A stretch of DNA of 64,000 nucleotides from Marinobacter flavimaris (GTDB lineage: Bacteria > Pseudomonadota > Gammaproteobacteria > Pseudomonadales > Oleiphilaceae): assembly GCF_002933295.1 (NCBI RefSeq), contig NZ_PSSW01000001.1, forward strand, positions 434,001 to 498,000, given 5' to 3'. How positions within the stretch are numbered: the first letter of the stretch is position 1; every line of letters begins with the position of its first letter. The notes under the pieces were generated by a model. It was not told the DNA's origin. It searched no databases and saw only the letters and a list, made by a program, of their open reading frames with translations. A program made the translations under genes and the position numbers. This document shows, piece after piece, positions 46,132-54,900 of this stretch.

Positions 46132-46752
46132 TTACAATGTTGGCGCCGGGCGGTCATACCCGAGCCGGGCCAGGGTATCCACGATGGTCTGGGTCTGGCT
46201 GTCTACTTCAATATTCACCCGCTGGCCCTGTTCACAGGAGCCAAAGGTTGTGGCCCGCAGCGTCTCCGGGATCAGATGGATGTTGAACCGGTTGCCCCGT
46301 ACCTCGCCAATAGTCAGGCTGGCGCCATTGATGGCGATGTAGCCTTTGGGGAAGATGTAGCGGGCCCATTCCTCGGGCACCTCAAACCATAGCGTGACGT
46401 TGTTTTCCGTGCGCCGTATTTCGACAATGTTGGCCGCCGTATGTATATGGCCAGAAAGCAGGTGGCCACCAATTTCATCCCCAATCCGGGCGGCGCGCTC
46501 GAAATTCACCTGGTCCCCGGTAGTCAGCTCCCCCAGCGTGGTAAGTCTCAGGGTTTCCTGCATGGCATCGAAATAAAGCACGCTGTCTTCCTGGCGTGTG
46601 ACGGTCAGGCAGGTTCCGTTGATTGCCACCGAGGCGCCGATGGAAACGCCATCTGCCTTTTCTGCGGGGAGGCGAATGGCAAAAGTGCTGAGCCCGGGCT
46701 CTGCAGTGACGTCTTCGATGGTTGCAATGCCCTGGACAATGCCTGTGAACAT
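46132..46752 (-). CDS. ribE: Riboflavin synthase (alpha subunit)
   Basis: The enzyme dismutates two lumazines to riboflavin. The ATG at 46750-46752 opens the invariant MFTGIVQG; the longer upstream frame is rejected. The 206-residue protein shows the two internally repeated lumazine-binding halves, with INGTCLTV and GGHLLSGHIH in the first and INGASLTI and HLIPETL in the second. It resembles the Escherichia coli RibC type. No other riboflavin genes are nearby and no FMN riboswitch is evident in the upstream gap. Confidence 0.93.
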   Translation of the reverse strand: MFTGIVQGIATIEDVTAEPGLSTFAIRLPAEKADGVSIGASVAINGTCLTVTRQEDSVLYFDAMQETLRLTTLGELTTGDQVNFERAARIGDEIGGHLLSGHIHTAANIVEIRRTENNVTLWFEVPEEWARYIFPKGYIAINGASLTIGEVRGNRFNIHLIPETLRATTFGSCEQGQRVNIEVDSQTQTIVDTLARLGYDRPAPTL

Positions 46753-46926
46753 AAGCCTGACCTCATTCAATGTGGTATGGGGCGCCTTTCCGGCAGGTGC
46801 GCCAAGGATAGCGAGCGGGCTGACTGATGCCAAGGCCCGACTGATGTCGGTATACCGGGGTAAACATTCAAGTATCCTGCATCATGGTCGATACCCTTCA
46901 TAACCCCTGAATGCGGACAATCTGCC

Positions 46927-47829
46927 ATGGCTGAAAATCAGAGTAAGGCCGCCACCCGGGCAAACAGTCCGGCGCAGGCTCCCGTGCTGCGCCCTGGTCG
47001 GGCGGCTGATCCTGTGCCCGCACCCGTGGAGGCGGGAAGCCAGCCTTCTGCGCCGGCTGCAGGTGCGGACGCCGCAAAAGGCGCGGAAACGCTGCCCGTT
47101 GATCAGGCGCCGGATACCGCAACCGGGTCGGAAGAAGCCTCGGGCAATGATCAGCATCGGGACGCTGGTAGCAGCAAGCCCGAGAGGATTCTGGCGGAAT
47201 CCCGGCAACGCAAACTCCGTCTGATGCTTCGTCAATGCGACCGGGTGCTGCTGATGGACTTTGAGCTGCTGGCGATGAACGGTTGGCCGGACAACTTTAC
47301 GATGGCCGAGGCGCGTCGGGGTCGGGACCTCTGGTTATTCAGTGCCTTGATTGCGGCAGCCATCTTTCTGAGTGGGCTGACCGGGTTTGTGCCAGCCTGG
47401 ATTGCAGGCGGCGGCTTCGGTGCGTTTGTGATCATCCTGCTGCTCGGGATTCCGGCGGTGCGCCGAATCTACACAACAAAACCTTCCTATCTTGATCTGC
47501 TTATGACCCGGCAGCGGATGCTCCGCGAGGCAAGGCAGCACGTTGCCCACCTGGAGGGCTCTGATGGCCTTATCTGGCAATGTGCCAGGATGTCGGATTT
47601 TAACCCTGCGCTGAAGAACACGCGTTTTGGCCACCTGTTGCGACTGTCGGAGAACCGGGTCCTGGCACGCCAGTTGACTCGCCGGGAGCACGTGCGCCTT
47701 TACCTGATTTACCTGCTGGAGGCAGAGAAGGCGTACAGCCGCGTTCAGAAAGCCTTTTTCGAGGGTAATCAGGAAGCGATTGATCAGGGGTGGGAAGAAG
47801 TCGCCGCAGAGCCTGAGCCGAGAACTTGA
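46927..47829 (+). CDS. Unrecognised membrane protein with disordered N terminus
   Basis: The 300-residue protein has an Ala/Pro-rich, probably disordered N terminus (about 1-85), a basic helix (about 86-105), two adjacent membrane helices (about 136-153 and 155-177) forming a hairpin, and a helical cytoplasmic C-terminal half rich in Arg and Glu. I do not recognise a family. Its stop overlaps the -35 element of the psrA promoter. The frame is strongly supported by length and composition. Confidence 0.75.
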   Translation: MAENQSKAATRANSPAQAPVLRPGRAADPVPAPVEAGSQPSAPAAGADAAKGAETLPVDQAPDTATGSEEASGNDQHRDAGSSKPERILAESRQRKLRLMLRQCDRVLLMDFELLAMNGWPDNFTMAEARRGRDLWLFSALIAAAIFLSGLTGFVPAWIAGGGFGAFVIILLLGIPAVRRIYTTKPSYLDLLMTRQRMLREARQHVAHLEGSDGLIWQCARMSDFNPALKNTRFGHLLRLSENRVLARQLTRREHVRLYLIYLLEAEKAYSRVQKAFFEGNQEAIDQGWEEVAAEPEPRT

Positions 47830-47854
47830 CACAGATGCGCTTCAAACGTATGTT
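47826..47854 (+). promoter_or_regulatory. Sigma-70 promoter of the psrA-like gene
   Basis: TTGACA (47826-47831) and TATGTT (47849-47854) are separated by exactly 17 bases. The -35 hexamer overlaps the stop codon of the preceding gene, and the -10 lies inside the operator sequences described separately. Confidence 0.7.
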
Positions 47855-47869
47855 TCAAACAGACGTTTG
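47843..47869. promoter_or_regulatory. Tandem PsrA-type operators
   Basis: Two palindromes share one base: CAAACGTATGTTTC (47843-47856) and CAAACAGACGTTTG (47856-47869). Both fit the PsrA motif (G/C)AAAC-N4-GTTT(G/C). They cover the -10 element and the start region, so a bound TetR-type dimer would block transcription. Autorepression is the natural reading, as known for Pseudomonas PsrA. Confidence 0.75.
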
Positions 47870-47889
47870 CTAGAGGCATTGATAACAAA

Positions 47890-48567
47890 ATGGCGCAGTC
47901 TGATACCGTTGACCGGATTCTCGATGCAGCCGAAGAGCTGTTCGCCGACCGGGGTTTTTCGGAAACCTCGCTCCGAATGATTACCAGTAAGGCTAAAGTA
48001 AATCTGGCCGCTGTCAATTACCACTTTGGTTCAAAGAACGCACTGATTCATGCGGTGTTTGCGCGCTTTCTGACACCGTTTTCCGCCACACTGGAAAACG
48101 CGTTCGATGAGCTGGAAGAGCGGTGCAGCGGTAAGCCTCCAACCTTGAATCAGACGCTCTGGGCGCTTACCGAGAGTGCGGTGCGTATGCCCCAGCGTAA
48201 CGAAAAGGGTATCTCGATCTTCATGCGCCTGCTTGGGCTTGCCTATACCCAGTCACAGGGCCATCTGCGCAAGTTCCTTGAGCAAGAGTACAGCGAGCCC
48301 TTCAGCCGGTTCATGCGCCTGCTCAAGGAAGCAACGCCTCAGCTTTCCTCGGTGGATCGCTACTGGCGTATCCAGTTCATGCTGGGGGCAACGGCGTTTA
48401 CCATGTCCAGCAGCGATGCGCTTCGCGATATTCTTCAGAACAAGTTGGGCGTGGAAACCACCGTCCAGGAAATTGCTGCCCGCCTGGTGCCTTTCCTGGC
48501 AGCCGGCATGCAGGCCGAAGACGCCATGCTGATCCCGCCAGCTGGCAGCAAGGTCTCGGTTGCCTGA
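47890..48567 (+). CDS. psrA: TetR-family fatty-acid-responsive regulator, PsrA-like
   Basis: The 225-residue protein has an N-terminal TetR helix-turn-helix (VDRILDAAEELFADRGFSETSLRMITSKAKVNLAAVNYHFGSK, shown here only for its first part) nearly identical to what I recall of Pseudomonas PsrA. PsrA represses fatty-acid beta-oxidation genes and itself and is relieved by long-chain fatty acids. Two matching operators overlie its own promoter, which supports the assignment independently. Confidence 0.88.
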   Translation: MAQSDTVDRILDAAEELFADRGFSETSLRMITSKAKVNLAAVNYHFGSKNALIHAVFARFLTPFSATLENAFDELEERCSGKPPTLNQTLWALTESAVRMPQRNEKGISIFMRLLGLAYTQSQGHLRKFLEQEYSEPFSRFMRLLKEATPQLSSVDRYWRIQFMLGATAFTMSSSDALRDILQNKLGVETTVQEIAARLVPFLAAGMQAEDAMLIPPAGSKVSVA

Positions 48568-48622
48568 ATTCCTCTCTCTCGGTTAGGCTTCCCTCTTAAC
48601 CTCCAAGGGAGCCTGGCCGGTT

Positions 48623-49117
48623 TTGACGCACCCCGCATCTGTTCGAATCGATATTGACCTGACCCTTCAGCGCCTGCAGCTGAAAAGCGAAGGCGGAGAG
48701 ATTGTTGCCACCTATCCGGTTTCCACCGGCCTGAACGGGCCGGGAGAGAGCGATGGCAGTGGCTGCACTCCGCGTGGTGAGCACTATGTCCGGGCCAGTA
48801 TTGGCGCCGGTCTTCCTGTTGGGGCAGTATTCCGTGCCCGGCGCCCCACCGGCGAAACCTACAGCGTGGATCTCGCCCGGCTTCATCCCGAACGCGACTG
48901 GATACTGAGCCGGATTCTCTGGCTATGCGGTCGCGAGTGGGGCAAAAACAGGGGCCCGGGTGTCGATACTTTCCGCCGCTTCATATACATTCACGGCACA
49001 CCGGACAGCGAGCCCATGGGCGTGCCGTTGTCCCATGGCTGCGTGCGGATGCGCAACGCAGACATTATTGATCTGTTTGATCGCGTCAGGCCGGGAACGG
49101 CCGTTTCTATTCGATAA
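48623..49117 (+). CDS. L,D-transpeptidase (YkuD domain)
   Basis: The 164-residue protein consists almost entirely of a YkuD domain. The catalytic motif reads HGTP at 124-127 and SHGCVRM with nucleophile C140. Members cross-link peptidoglycan or attach proteins to it in the periplasm, yet no signal peptide is visible. The start is TTG 48623, about 11 bases after AAGGGAG, which itself lies in the 3' arm of a hairpin (48586-48613). An export signal could be missing, or the enzyme could act on cytoplasmic muropeptides. Confidence 0.88.
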   Translation: MTHPASVRIDIDLTLQRLQLKSEGGEIVATYPVSTGLNGPGESDGSGCTPRGEHYVRASIGAGLPVGAVFRARRPTGETYSVDLARLHPERDWILSRILWLCGREWGKNRGPGVDTFRRFIYIHGTPDSEPMGVPLSHGCVRMRNADIIDLFDRVRPGTAVSIR

Positions 49118-49141
49118 AACTGTCTAGACCAGAGGAATCCG

Positions 49142-50365
49142 ATGATCGGGGATGTTATGGCCATGGTGAATGGCTGGATCGAGAATTTCGGGCTGCTGTC
49201 TGAAGCCTGGCGTGTCGGAATTGTTGTCTTTGCGCTGGTTTTTGGAACGGCCACGGTCGCCTACATTGCCAGCCATATAATTGCGGCTCTTGAGCGCAAA
49301 TTCAGCCAGACCAAAAACCTGTTCGACGATGCCTTGCTGCATGCGGCTCGCAAGCCGGTGGTCGCCTTTGTCTGGCTGCAGGGGGTCTATTGGGCTGCCG
49401 AAGTGGCTCACAAATACTCGGAAGCGGAGATCTTCAAGGCCAATGAGTCGGTGCTGCAGATTGGTTTCATCTTCGTACTGGTCTGGGCGATTCTGCGATT
49501 GATCAAAGAAGCGGAGGGGATTCTCGTATCTCCTCTGAAAATGAAACAGCCCATGGACTACACCACCGTCAACGCGGTGAGCAAACTGTCCCGGGCCGTT
49601 GTCCTCATTACGGCCGTGCTCATTGCCATGCAGTCCATGGGCTACAGCATTTCGGGGGTACTGGCCTTCGGCGGCGTGGGCGGTATTGCGGTTGGTTTTG
49701 CCGCCAAGGACCTGCTGGCGAACTTTTTCGGCGGTTTTATCATCCACCTGGATCGACCCTTCAAGGTCGGGGACTGGGTGCGATCGCCCGATCGGAACAT
49801 CGAGGGTACGGTTGAGCATATCGGCTGGCGTCTGACGACCATCCGTACCTTCGATAAGCGTCCTCTTTACGTGCCGAATGCGGCGTTTACCACCATTGCG
49901 GTAGAAAACCCCTCGCGCATGAGCAATCGTCGGATCTACGAGACCATTGGCATCCGCTATGCGGATGTCGCACAGATGGCAACGATCGTTGACGATATCA
50001 GAGCCATGCTTCAGCAGCATGAGGATATCGAGAGCGATGAGACCCTGATTGTGAATTTCCTGGCCTTCAATGCCTCGTCACTGGACATCATGGTGTATTG
50101 CTTTACCAAGACAACCCAGTGGATTCCATTCCACGAAGTGAAACAGGATGTGCTGCTGAAGATCAGCGATATTATTGAAGGCTACGGAGCTGAGGTCGCC
50201 TTCCCGACCCGGACTCTGCACTTGCCCGAAGGGGTTCGGCTGTCCGGATCGCAATCGGACGACTCGGCAGATAAGCGTGGGGAAGCCTCCTCCGGGAAAA
50301 GTGCGCAGAAATCGCAGAATCGCCAGACCACCGGAGATGTAGAAGATTCAGGAGAGTCAGAATGA
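49142..50365 (+). CDS. Mechanosensitive ion channel, MscS family
   Basis: The 407-residue protein has about four to five membrane segments, then the MscS pore helix (VLAFGGVGGIAVGFAAKDLL, about 172-191) and the beta domain (FKVGDWV, GTVEHIGWRLTTIRTFD, VPNAAFT). A hydrophilic Ser/Gln-rich tail of about 45 residues is extra. It opens 25 bases after the L,D-transpeptidase behind AGAGGA, and overlaps the next gene by four bases. Confidence 0.92.
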   Translation: MIGDVMAMVNGWIENFGLLSEAWRVGIVVFALVFGTATVAYIASHIIAALERKFSQTKNLFDDALLHAARKPVVAFVWLQGVYWAAEVAHKYSEAEIFKANESVLQIGFIFVLVWAILRLIKEAEGILVSPLKMKQPMDYTTVNAVSKLSRAVVLITAVLIAMQSMGYSISGVLAFGGVGGIAVGFAAKDLLANFFGGFIIHLDRPFKVGDWVRSPDRNIEGTVEHIGWRLTTIRTFDKRPLYVPNAAFTTIAVENPSRMSNRRIYETIGIRYADVAQMATIVDDIRAMLQQHEDIESDETLIVNFLAFNASSLDIMVYCFTKTTQWIPFHEVKQDVLLKISDIIEGYGAEVAFPTRTLHLPEGVRLSGSQSDDSADKRGEASSGKSAQKSQNRQTTGDVEDSGESE

Positions 50366-51150
50366 CGTCACCGGAGAAAATGCACCCTGTCGGGATTATC
50401 GGGGGTACAGGCCTGACCACATTGTCTGGCCTGGAAATCACCGGCGAGAATAAAGCCGGAACGCCCTGGGGCATGCCTTCAGCGCCCTTGGTAGAGGGGC
50501 GCTTGGGTGATCAGCCGGTGATGTTCCTGTCGCGCCATGGTAACCCACACCGTATTCCACCCCATCAGGTGAATTACCGGGCGAACCTCAAGGCCCTTTA
50601 CGATGCCGGTGTGCGAACGGTCGTTGGTGTCAACGCCGTGGGCGGTATTCATGCAGATATGGGACCTGCCCATGTGGTTATTCCCGACCAGATTGTTGAC
50701 TACACATGGGGGCGTGCCAGCACCTTTTTCGGGGGCAGTCTGGACTCGGTGACCCACATTGATTTCACCTGGCCCTACGACGAGAGCGCGCGGCAGATCC
50801 TGATTGATGCCGCCGGAGCAGAAAACGTCCCGTTTTCCGGTTTCGGAGTGTATGGCGCAACCCAGGGCCCGAGGCTGGAAACCGCGGCTGAAATCATCCG
50901 GATGGAGCGGGACGGCTGCGACCTGGTAGGAATGACCGGTATGCCGGAAGCCGCGCTGGCGGCGGAACTTGGAATGCGTTACGTCTGTCTGGGTTTGGTG
51001 GTGAACTGGGCGGCTGGAAAATCCGACCATATCATCACCATGGAAGAAATTGAGGCGGCCATCGAGCAGGGAATGTCCGGGGTCAAGCGGATCCTCGAAG
51101 TCTCGATGGCTGGCCTTGGGGTGCTTACTCCGTTGCCTCAATCTTCTTGA
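50362..51150 (+). CDS. S-methyl-5'-thioinosine phosphorylase (MTAP/PNP family)
   Basis: The 262-residue protein belongs to the trimeric nucleoside phosphorylases: phosphate-site GGTGLT near 14-19 and RHGNPHRIPPHQVNYRAN near 58-75. The base-recognising residue is N215 in VVNWAAG, where adenine-type MTAP has Asp. Asn favours 6-oxopurines, as in the methylthioinosine phosphorylase of Pseudomonas aeruginosa, so the likely reaction is release of hypoxanthine from methylthioinosine. The 3' end overlaps the convergent csiV by 26 bases. Confidence 0.88.
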   Translation: MTSPEKMHPVGIIGGTGLTTLSGLEITGENKAGTPWGMPSAPLVEGRLGDQPVMFLSRHGNPHRIPPHQVNYRANLKALYDAGVRTVVGVNAVGGIHADMGPAHVVIPDQIVDYTWGRASTFFGGSLDSVTHIDFTWPYDESARQILIDAAGAENVPFSGFGVYGATQGPRLETAAEIIRMERDGCDLVGMTGMPEAALAAELGMRYVCLGLVVNWAAGKSDHIITMEEIEAAIEQGMSGVKRILEVSMAGLGVLTPLPQSS

Positions 51151-51985
51151 AAAACACCAGCACGCCGATCGTGGGGGAATCGAGGAAGTGGATTTCCTCA
51201 CTGCGCATCCGGCGGGTTTCCCGAATCCAGGTCAACAATTCCAGGGGCGCGGGTTCAGCCAGAACAGGTAGTTGCTGACCGGCTGTTTCTCCGGTTGCTG
51301 CTGACATTGGGGCGGAGTCACTTGCTCCGGATGCGTCCGGAGCGGGGGGTGTTTCTTCAGAGAGCTCGGTCGCAGCCTCTACAGGCGGCTCCGATGTCTC
51401 TTCTGCCAGTTGCCAGTGGTTCAGATGCACATTGACGTGCAAATAGCGTTGCCGGTCGATGGTGATGTGTCCCTCAACCTCCCGGGTGCGAGCCTCATTC
51501 AGCCAGTCACCTGCTTCAACCCGCAAGGGTGTCCCCTCGTAATCTGGTGGAAACGCCTCGTACCAACCGGCAGCCACAAGCACACGGTAACGGCCACTGC
51601 GTTCGAGTCTGGCGGCGGCACTGGCAAGATGGAGATCCTTTCGGGGCGCCAATTCCAGTGTGGTTTCCGTGGTGCCATTCTCCAGCGATGACCAGAGAAC
51701 CTCTTCGGTCTCAAGGGGCGGCTCTACCGAGCGATCAGACATCCGTTCGTTCACAGCTTCCGGCTCTACGATCCGCTCAAGAATGACAAACTCCGCCCGG
51801 TAGTAGTCATCCGGAACCGGCGTGCCGGGCTCAAGAGGCAAGGTTGCCCTGTCAAGCTGCTGTGCGGCGCCTGTTAGAGAAAAGCTCATAAGCAGAGCTG
51901 CCAGGATGGCCCGGGTCGGGTATCGGCACCAGCGAATTCCATCAATTTGCAAGGGTCGTACTCCACTTGTTGGTCGGCCGTTCAT
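51125..51985 (-). CDS. CsiV-family envelope protein
   Basis: The 286-residue protein has an N-terminal signal-like segment (about 24-42, ILAALLMSFSLTGAAQ), a conserved domain (AEFVILERIVEPEAVNE, RYRVLVAAGWYEAFP, GHITIDRQRYLHVNVHLNHW), an Ala/Pro/Glu-rich spacer, and the C-terminal RRMRSEEIHFLDSPTIGVLVFFKKIE. CsiV proteins bind peptidoglycan and assist UPF0763-type or transpeptidase functions in Vibrio; the role here is by family only. Its start overlaps the mfd stop by four bases. Confidence 0.8.
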   Translation of the reverse strand: MNGRPTSGVRPLQIDGIRWCRYPTRAILAALLMSFSLTGAAQQLDRATLPLEPGTPVPDDYYRAEFVILERIVEPEAVNERMSDRSVEPPLETEEVLWSSLENGTTETTLELAPRKDLHLASAAARLERSGRYRVLVAAGWYEAFPPDYEGTPLRVEAGDWLNEARTREVEGHITIDRQRYLHVNVHLNHWQLAEETSEPPVEAATELSEETPPAPDASGASDSAPMSAATGETAGQQLPVLAEPAPLELLTWIRETRRMRSEEIHFLDSPTIGVLVFFKKIEATE

Positions 51986-54900
51986 GAGCCGGACGCGTCA
52001 TTTTTTGCTGGCTCCAGCTCGCCAAGCATCCGGGAAATGCCGTCGAGTTTACCACCGGTTGTGGCATCCTTCAGCCGAAAACGGAAGCTGTTGGCGCCTT
52101 CGAGCCGGTACTGGTCAGGTGCGGATTGCACTTTTTTAACCAGAACCAGCGGATCCACCGGTGTCGAGCTGCCAAACTCGATCCGCGCCCACTCCTTGCC
52201 GGCATCGACTTTCACGATGCCCAGGGCTTCTGCACGCAATCGAAGCTCGGTCTGGCGGATCAGGTTTTTGGCCGGATCCGGTAATAATCCGAACCGATCG
52301 ATCATTTCAACCTGAAGTTCTTTTAATGCTTCCGGGCTGTCCACGCTGGCAATCCGTTTGTAGAGCATCAGGCGGTTATGGACATCCGGCAGATAATCCT
52401 CGGGGATCAGAGCCGGGATTCTCAGGTTCATTTCGGTGCCGTGGCTAAGTGGCAGGTCGGCATTCGGGGTTCGGCCCTCGCGAATGGCCTTGACGGCCTC
52501 GTCCAGCAGCTGCATGTAAAGGGTGAAGCCGATGCTTTCGATCTGCCCGCTCTGTTCTTCCCCCAATAACTCCCCGGCACCGCGGATTTCCAGGTCGTGA
52601 GTGGCCAGCATGAAGCCGGCACCCAGGTCCTGCGCCTCCGAAATCGCATCCAGACGCTTTTTGGCGTCCGCCGTGATGGATTTCGGCGGTGGCGTGAGCA
52701 GGTAGGCATAGGCCTGGTGGTGCGAACGGCCGACCCGGCCCCGAAGCTGATGCAGTTGCGCCAGGCCGAACTTGTCTGCCCGCTCGATAATAATGGTGTT
52801 GGCGCTGGGAACGTCGATGCCGGTCTCAATGATGGTTGTGCACACCAGCACGTTGAAGCGTTTGTGGTAGAAGTCGGACATGATCTTTTCCAGATCACGC
52901 TCTCTCATCTGCCCGTGGGCGACGCCCACCCGCGCTTCCGGAATCAGCGAACGTAGATCCTCTGCCGTCTTCTCGATGGTGGCCACGTCGTTGTGGAGGA
53001 AGTAGACCTGACCGCCCCGGAGAATCTCCCGCAGTATGGCTTCCTTGACCATGGCGTTGTCTTTCTGGCGCACAAAAGTTTTCACCGAGAGCCGCCGGGC
53101 CGGAGGAGTGGCGATAATCGAGAGATCCCGCAGATGCCCCATGGCCATGTTCAGCGTCCGCGGAATCGGGGTGGCGGTCAGGTTGAGCATGTCCACTTCG
53201 GCCCGCAGTGCTTTCAGTCTTTCCTTCTGCTGAACGCCAAAGCGATGCTCTTCGTCGATGATAACCAGGCCAAGATTCTTGAATTTGATGTCGCCCTGTA
53301 GCAGTTTGTGGGTGCCGATGACGATGTCGGCCCGGCCGTTCTCCACCGCCTCCAACGCCTTGCTGGTCTGGCCAGCCGTGCGGAACCGGCTGAGCAGCTC
53401 GACCTGCACAGGGGTATCCGAGAAACGGTCCCGGAAGGATTCATAATGCTGCTGGGCGAGCAGGGTAGTGGGGACCAGAACCGCCACCTGCTTGCCCGAC
53501 CAAGTAGCCAGGAACGCCGCGCGCATGGCAACCTCGGTTTTCCCGAAACCGACATCGCCACACACCAGGCGATCCATGGGCTGCTCGCTGGTCATGTCCT
53601 CGAACACCGACTGGATAGCAACCTGCTGGTCTGGTGTCTCCTCGAACGGAAAGCCGGCAGCAAAGGCACGATAGGCTTCCTTGGGATCCTCGAAGCTGAA
53701 GCCTTTGCGCGCCTCCCGGCGGGCGTACACATCCAGCAGCTCGGCGGCAGTGTCCCGGATCTTCTCAAGGGCTTTCTGTTTCGCTGTGCTCCAGCGGTCC
53801 GTCCCGAGTTTGTGCAGCGGCGCGTGTTCGGTGTCATTGCCGGCATAGCGGGAAATCAGGTGCAGGCTGGAGACCGGAACATACAGCTTTGAGCCCCCGG
53901 CGTACTCAAGCATCAGGAATTCGCTCGCTTCGCCCTCTACGGTGATGGTCTCCAGGCCCAGGTAACGGCCAACACCGTGGTCGATATGAACCACCGGCGC
54001 ACCAATCCGCAATTCGGACAGATCCCGGAAGCCGGCATCGTCCGTTTCCGTAGGCTTCTCGCGGCGCCGCCGCTGTAGTACCCGCTCGCCGAACAGGGCG
54101 GTCTCGGTGATCAGGGCAACGGAATGCTCGGGCAGAACCAGGCCTTGCTCCATCGGGGCAATGGTGATGGCGACCGAGCTTTCCTTATCGTCGAGAAAAG
54201 CCTGCCAGCCGGACAGGGTTTTCAATTCAACACCCTGTTCGCCAAGATTCTCCATCAGCGCCTCGCGCCGACCGGACGATTCGGCGCATATCAGCACGTG
54301 GCCGTCGAACTCTCCCAGAAACCGCTTGAGGCGACCGGCAGGGTCTGCGGCCCGACCGTCCATGGCGATATCCGGCAAGGTTGTCGTGGGGCAGTTAACT
54401 GATCCCGCGGCATCCTTTGTCTCCGCGGAGACGGTTACCCTCGGGAAGGCCTTCAGTTGTCCGAACAGCTCTTCCTGCTGCAGGAAGAGAAGCTTGGGCG
54501 GCAGAATCGGCCGCAGGCGATCGTGACGACGATCTTCGTACCGGTTGCGGGTTTCACTGTCAAAGTGGCTGACCGCATCGTTCAGTCCGTCCGCAGTAAA
54601 AACGTGAGTGGCGCCTGGCAGATAGTCAAACAGGGTTGCCGTCTCGTCGAAGAACAGCGGCAGGTAGTACTCAATGCCCGGCGGGGTAATGCCGTGAGTC
54701 ACGTCCTGGTAGATGGGGGTGTCTTTGTCGGCATCCGGGAACTGCTCGAACCAGCGGCTGCGGAATCCGGAGCGCGCCTCTTTGTGCCAGGGGAATTCAA
54801 AGGCGGGCAGCAGTTCGATGCGTTCGATCCGGTCGATTGAGCGCTGAGTCTCGGGGTCGAAAGTCCGGAGCGTTTCGATCTCATCATCGAATAGGTCAAT

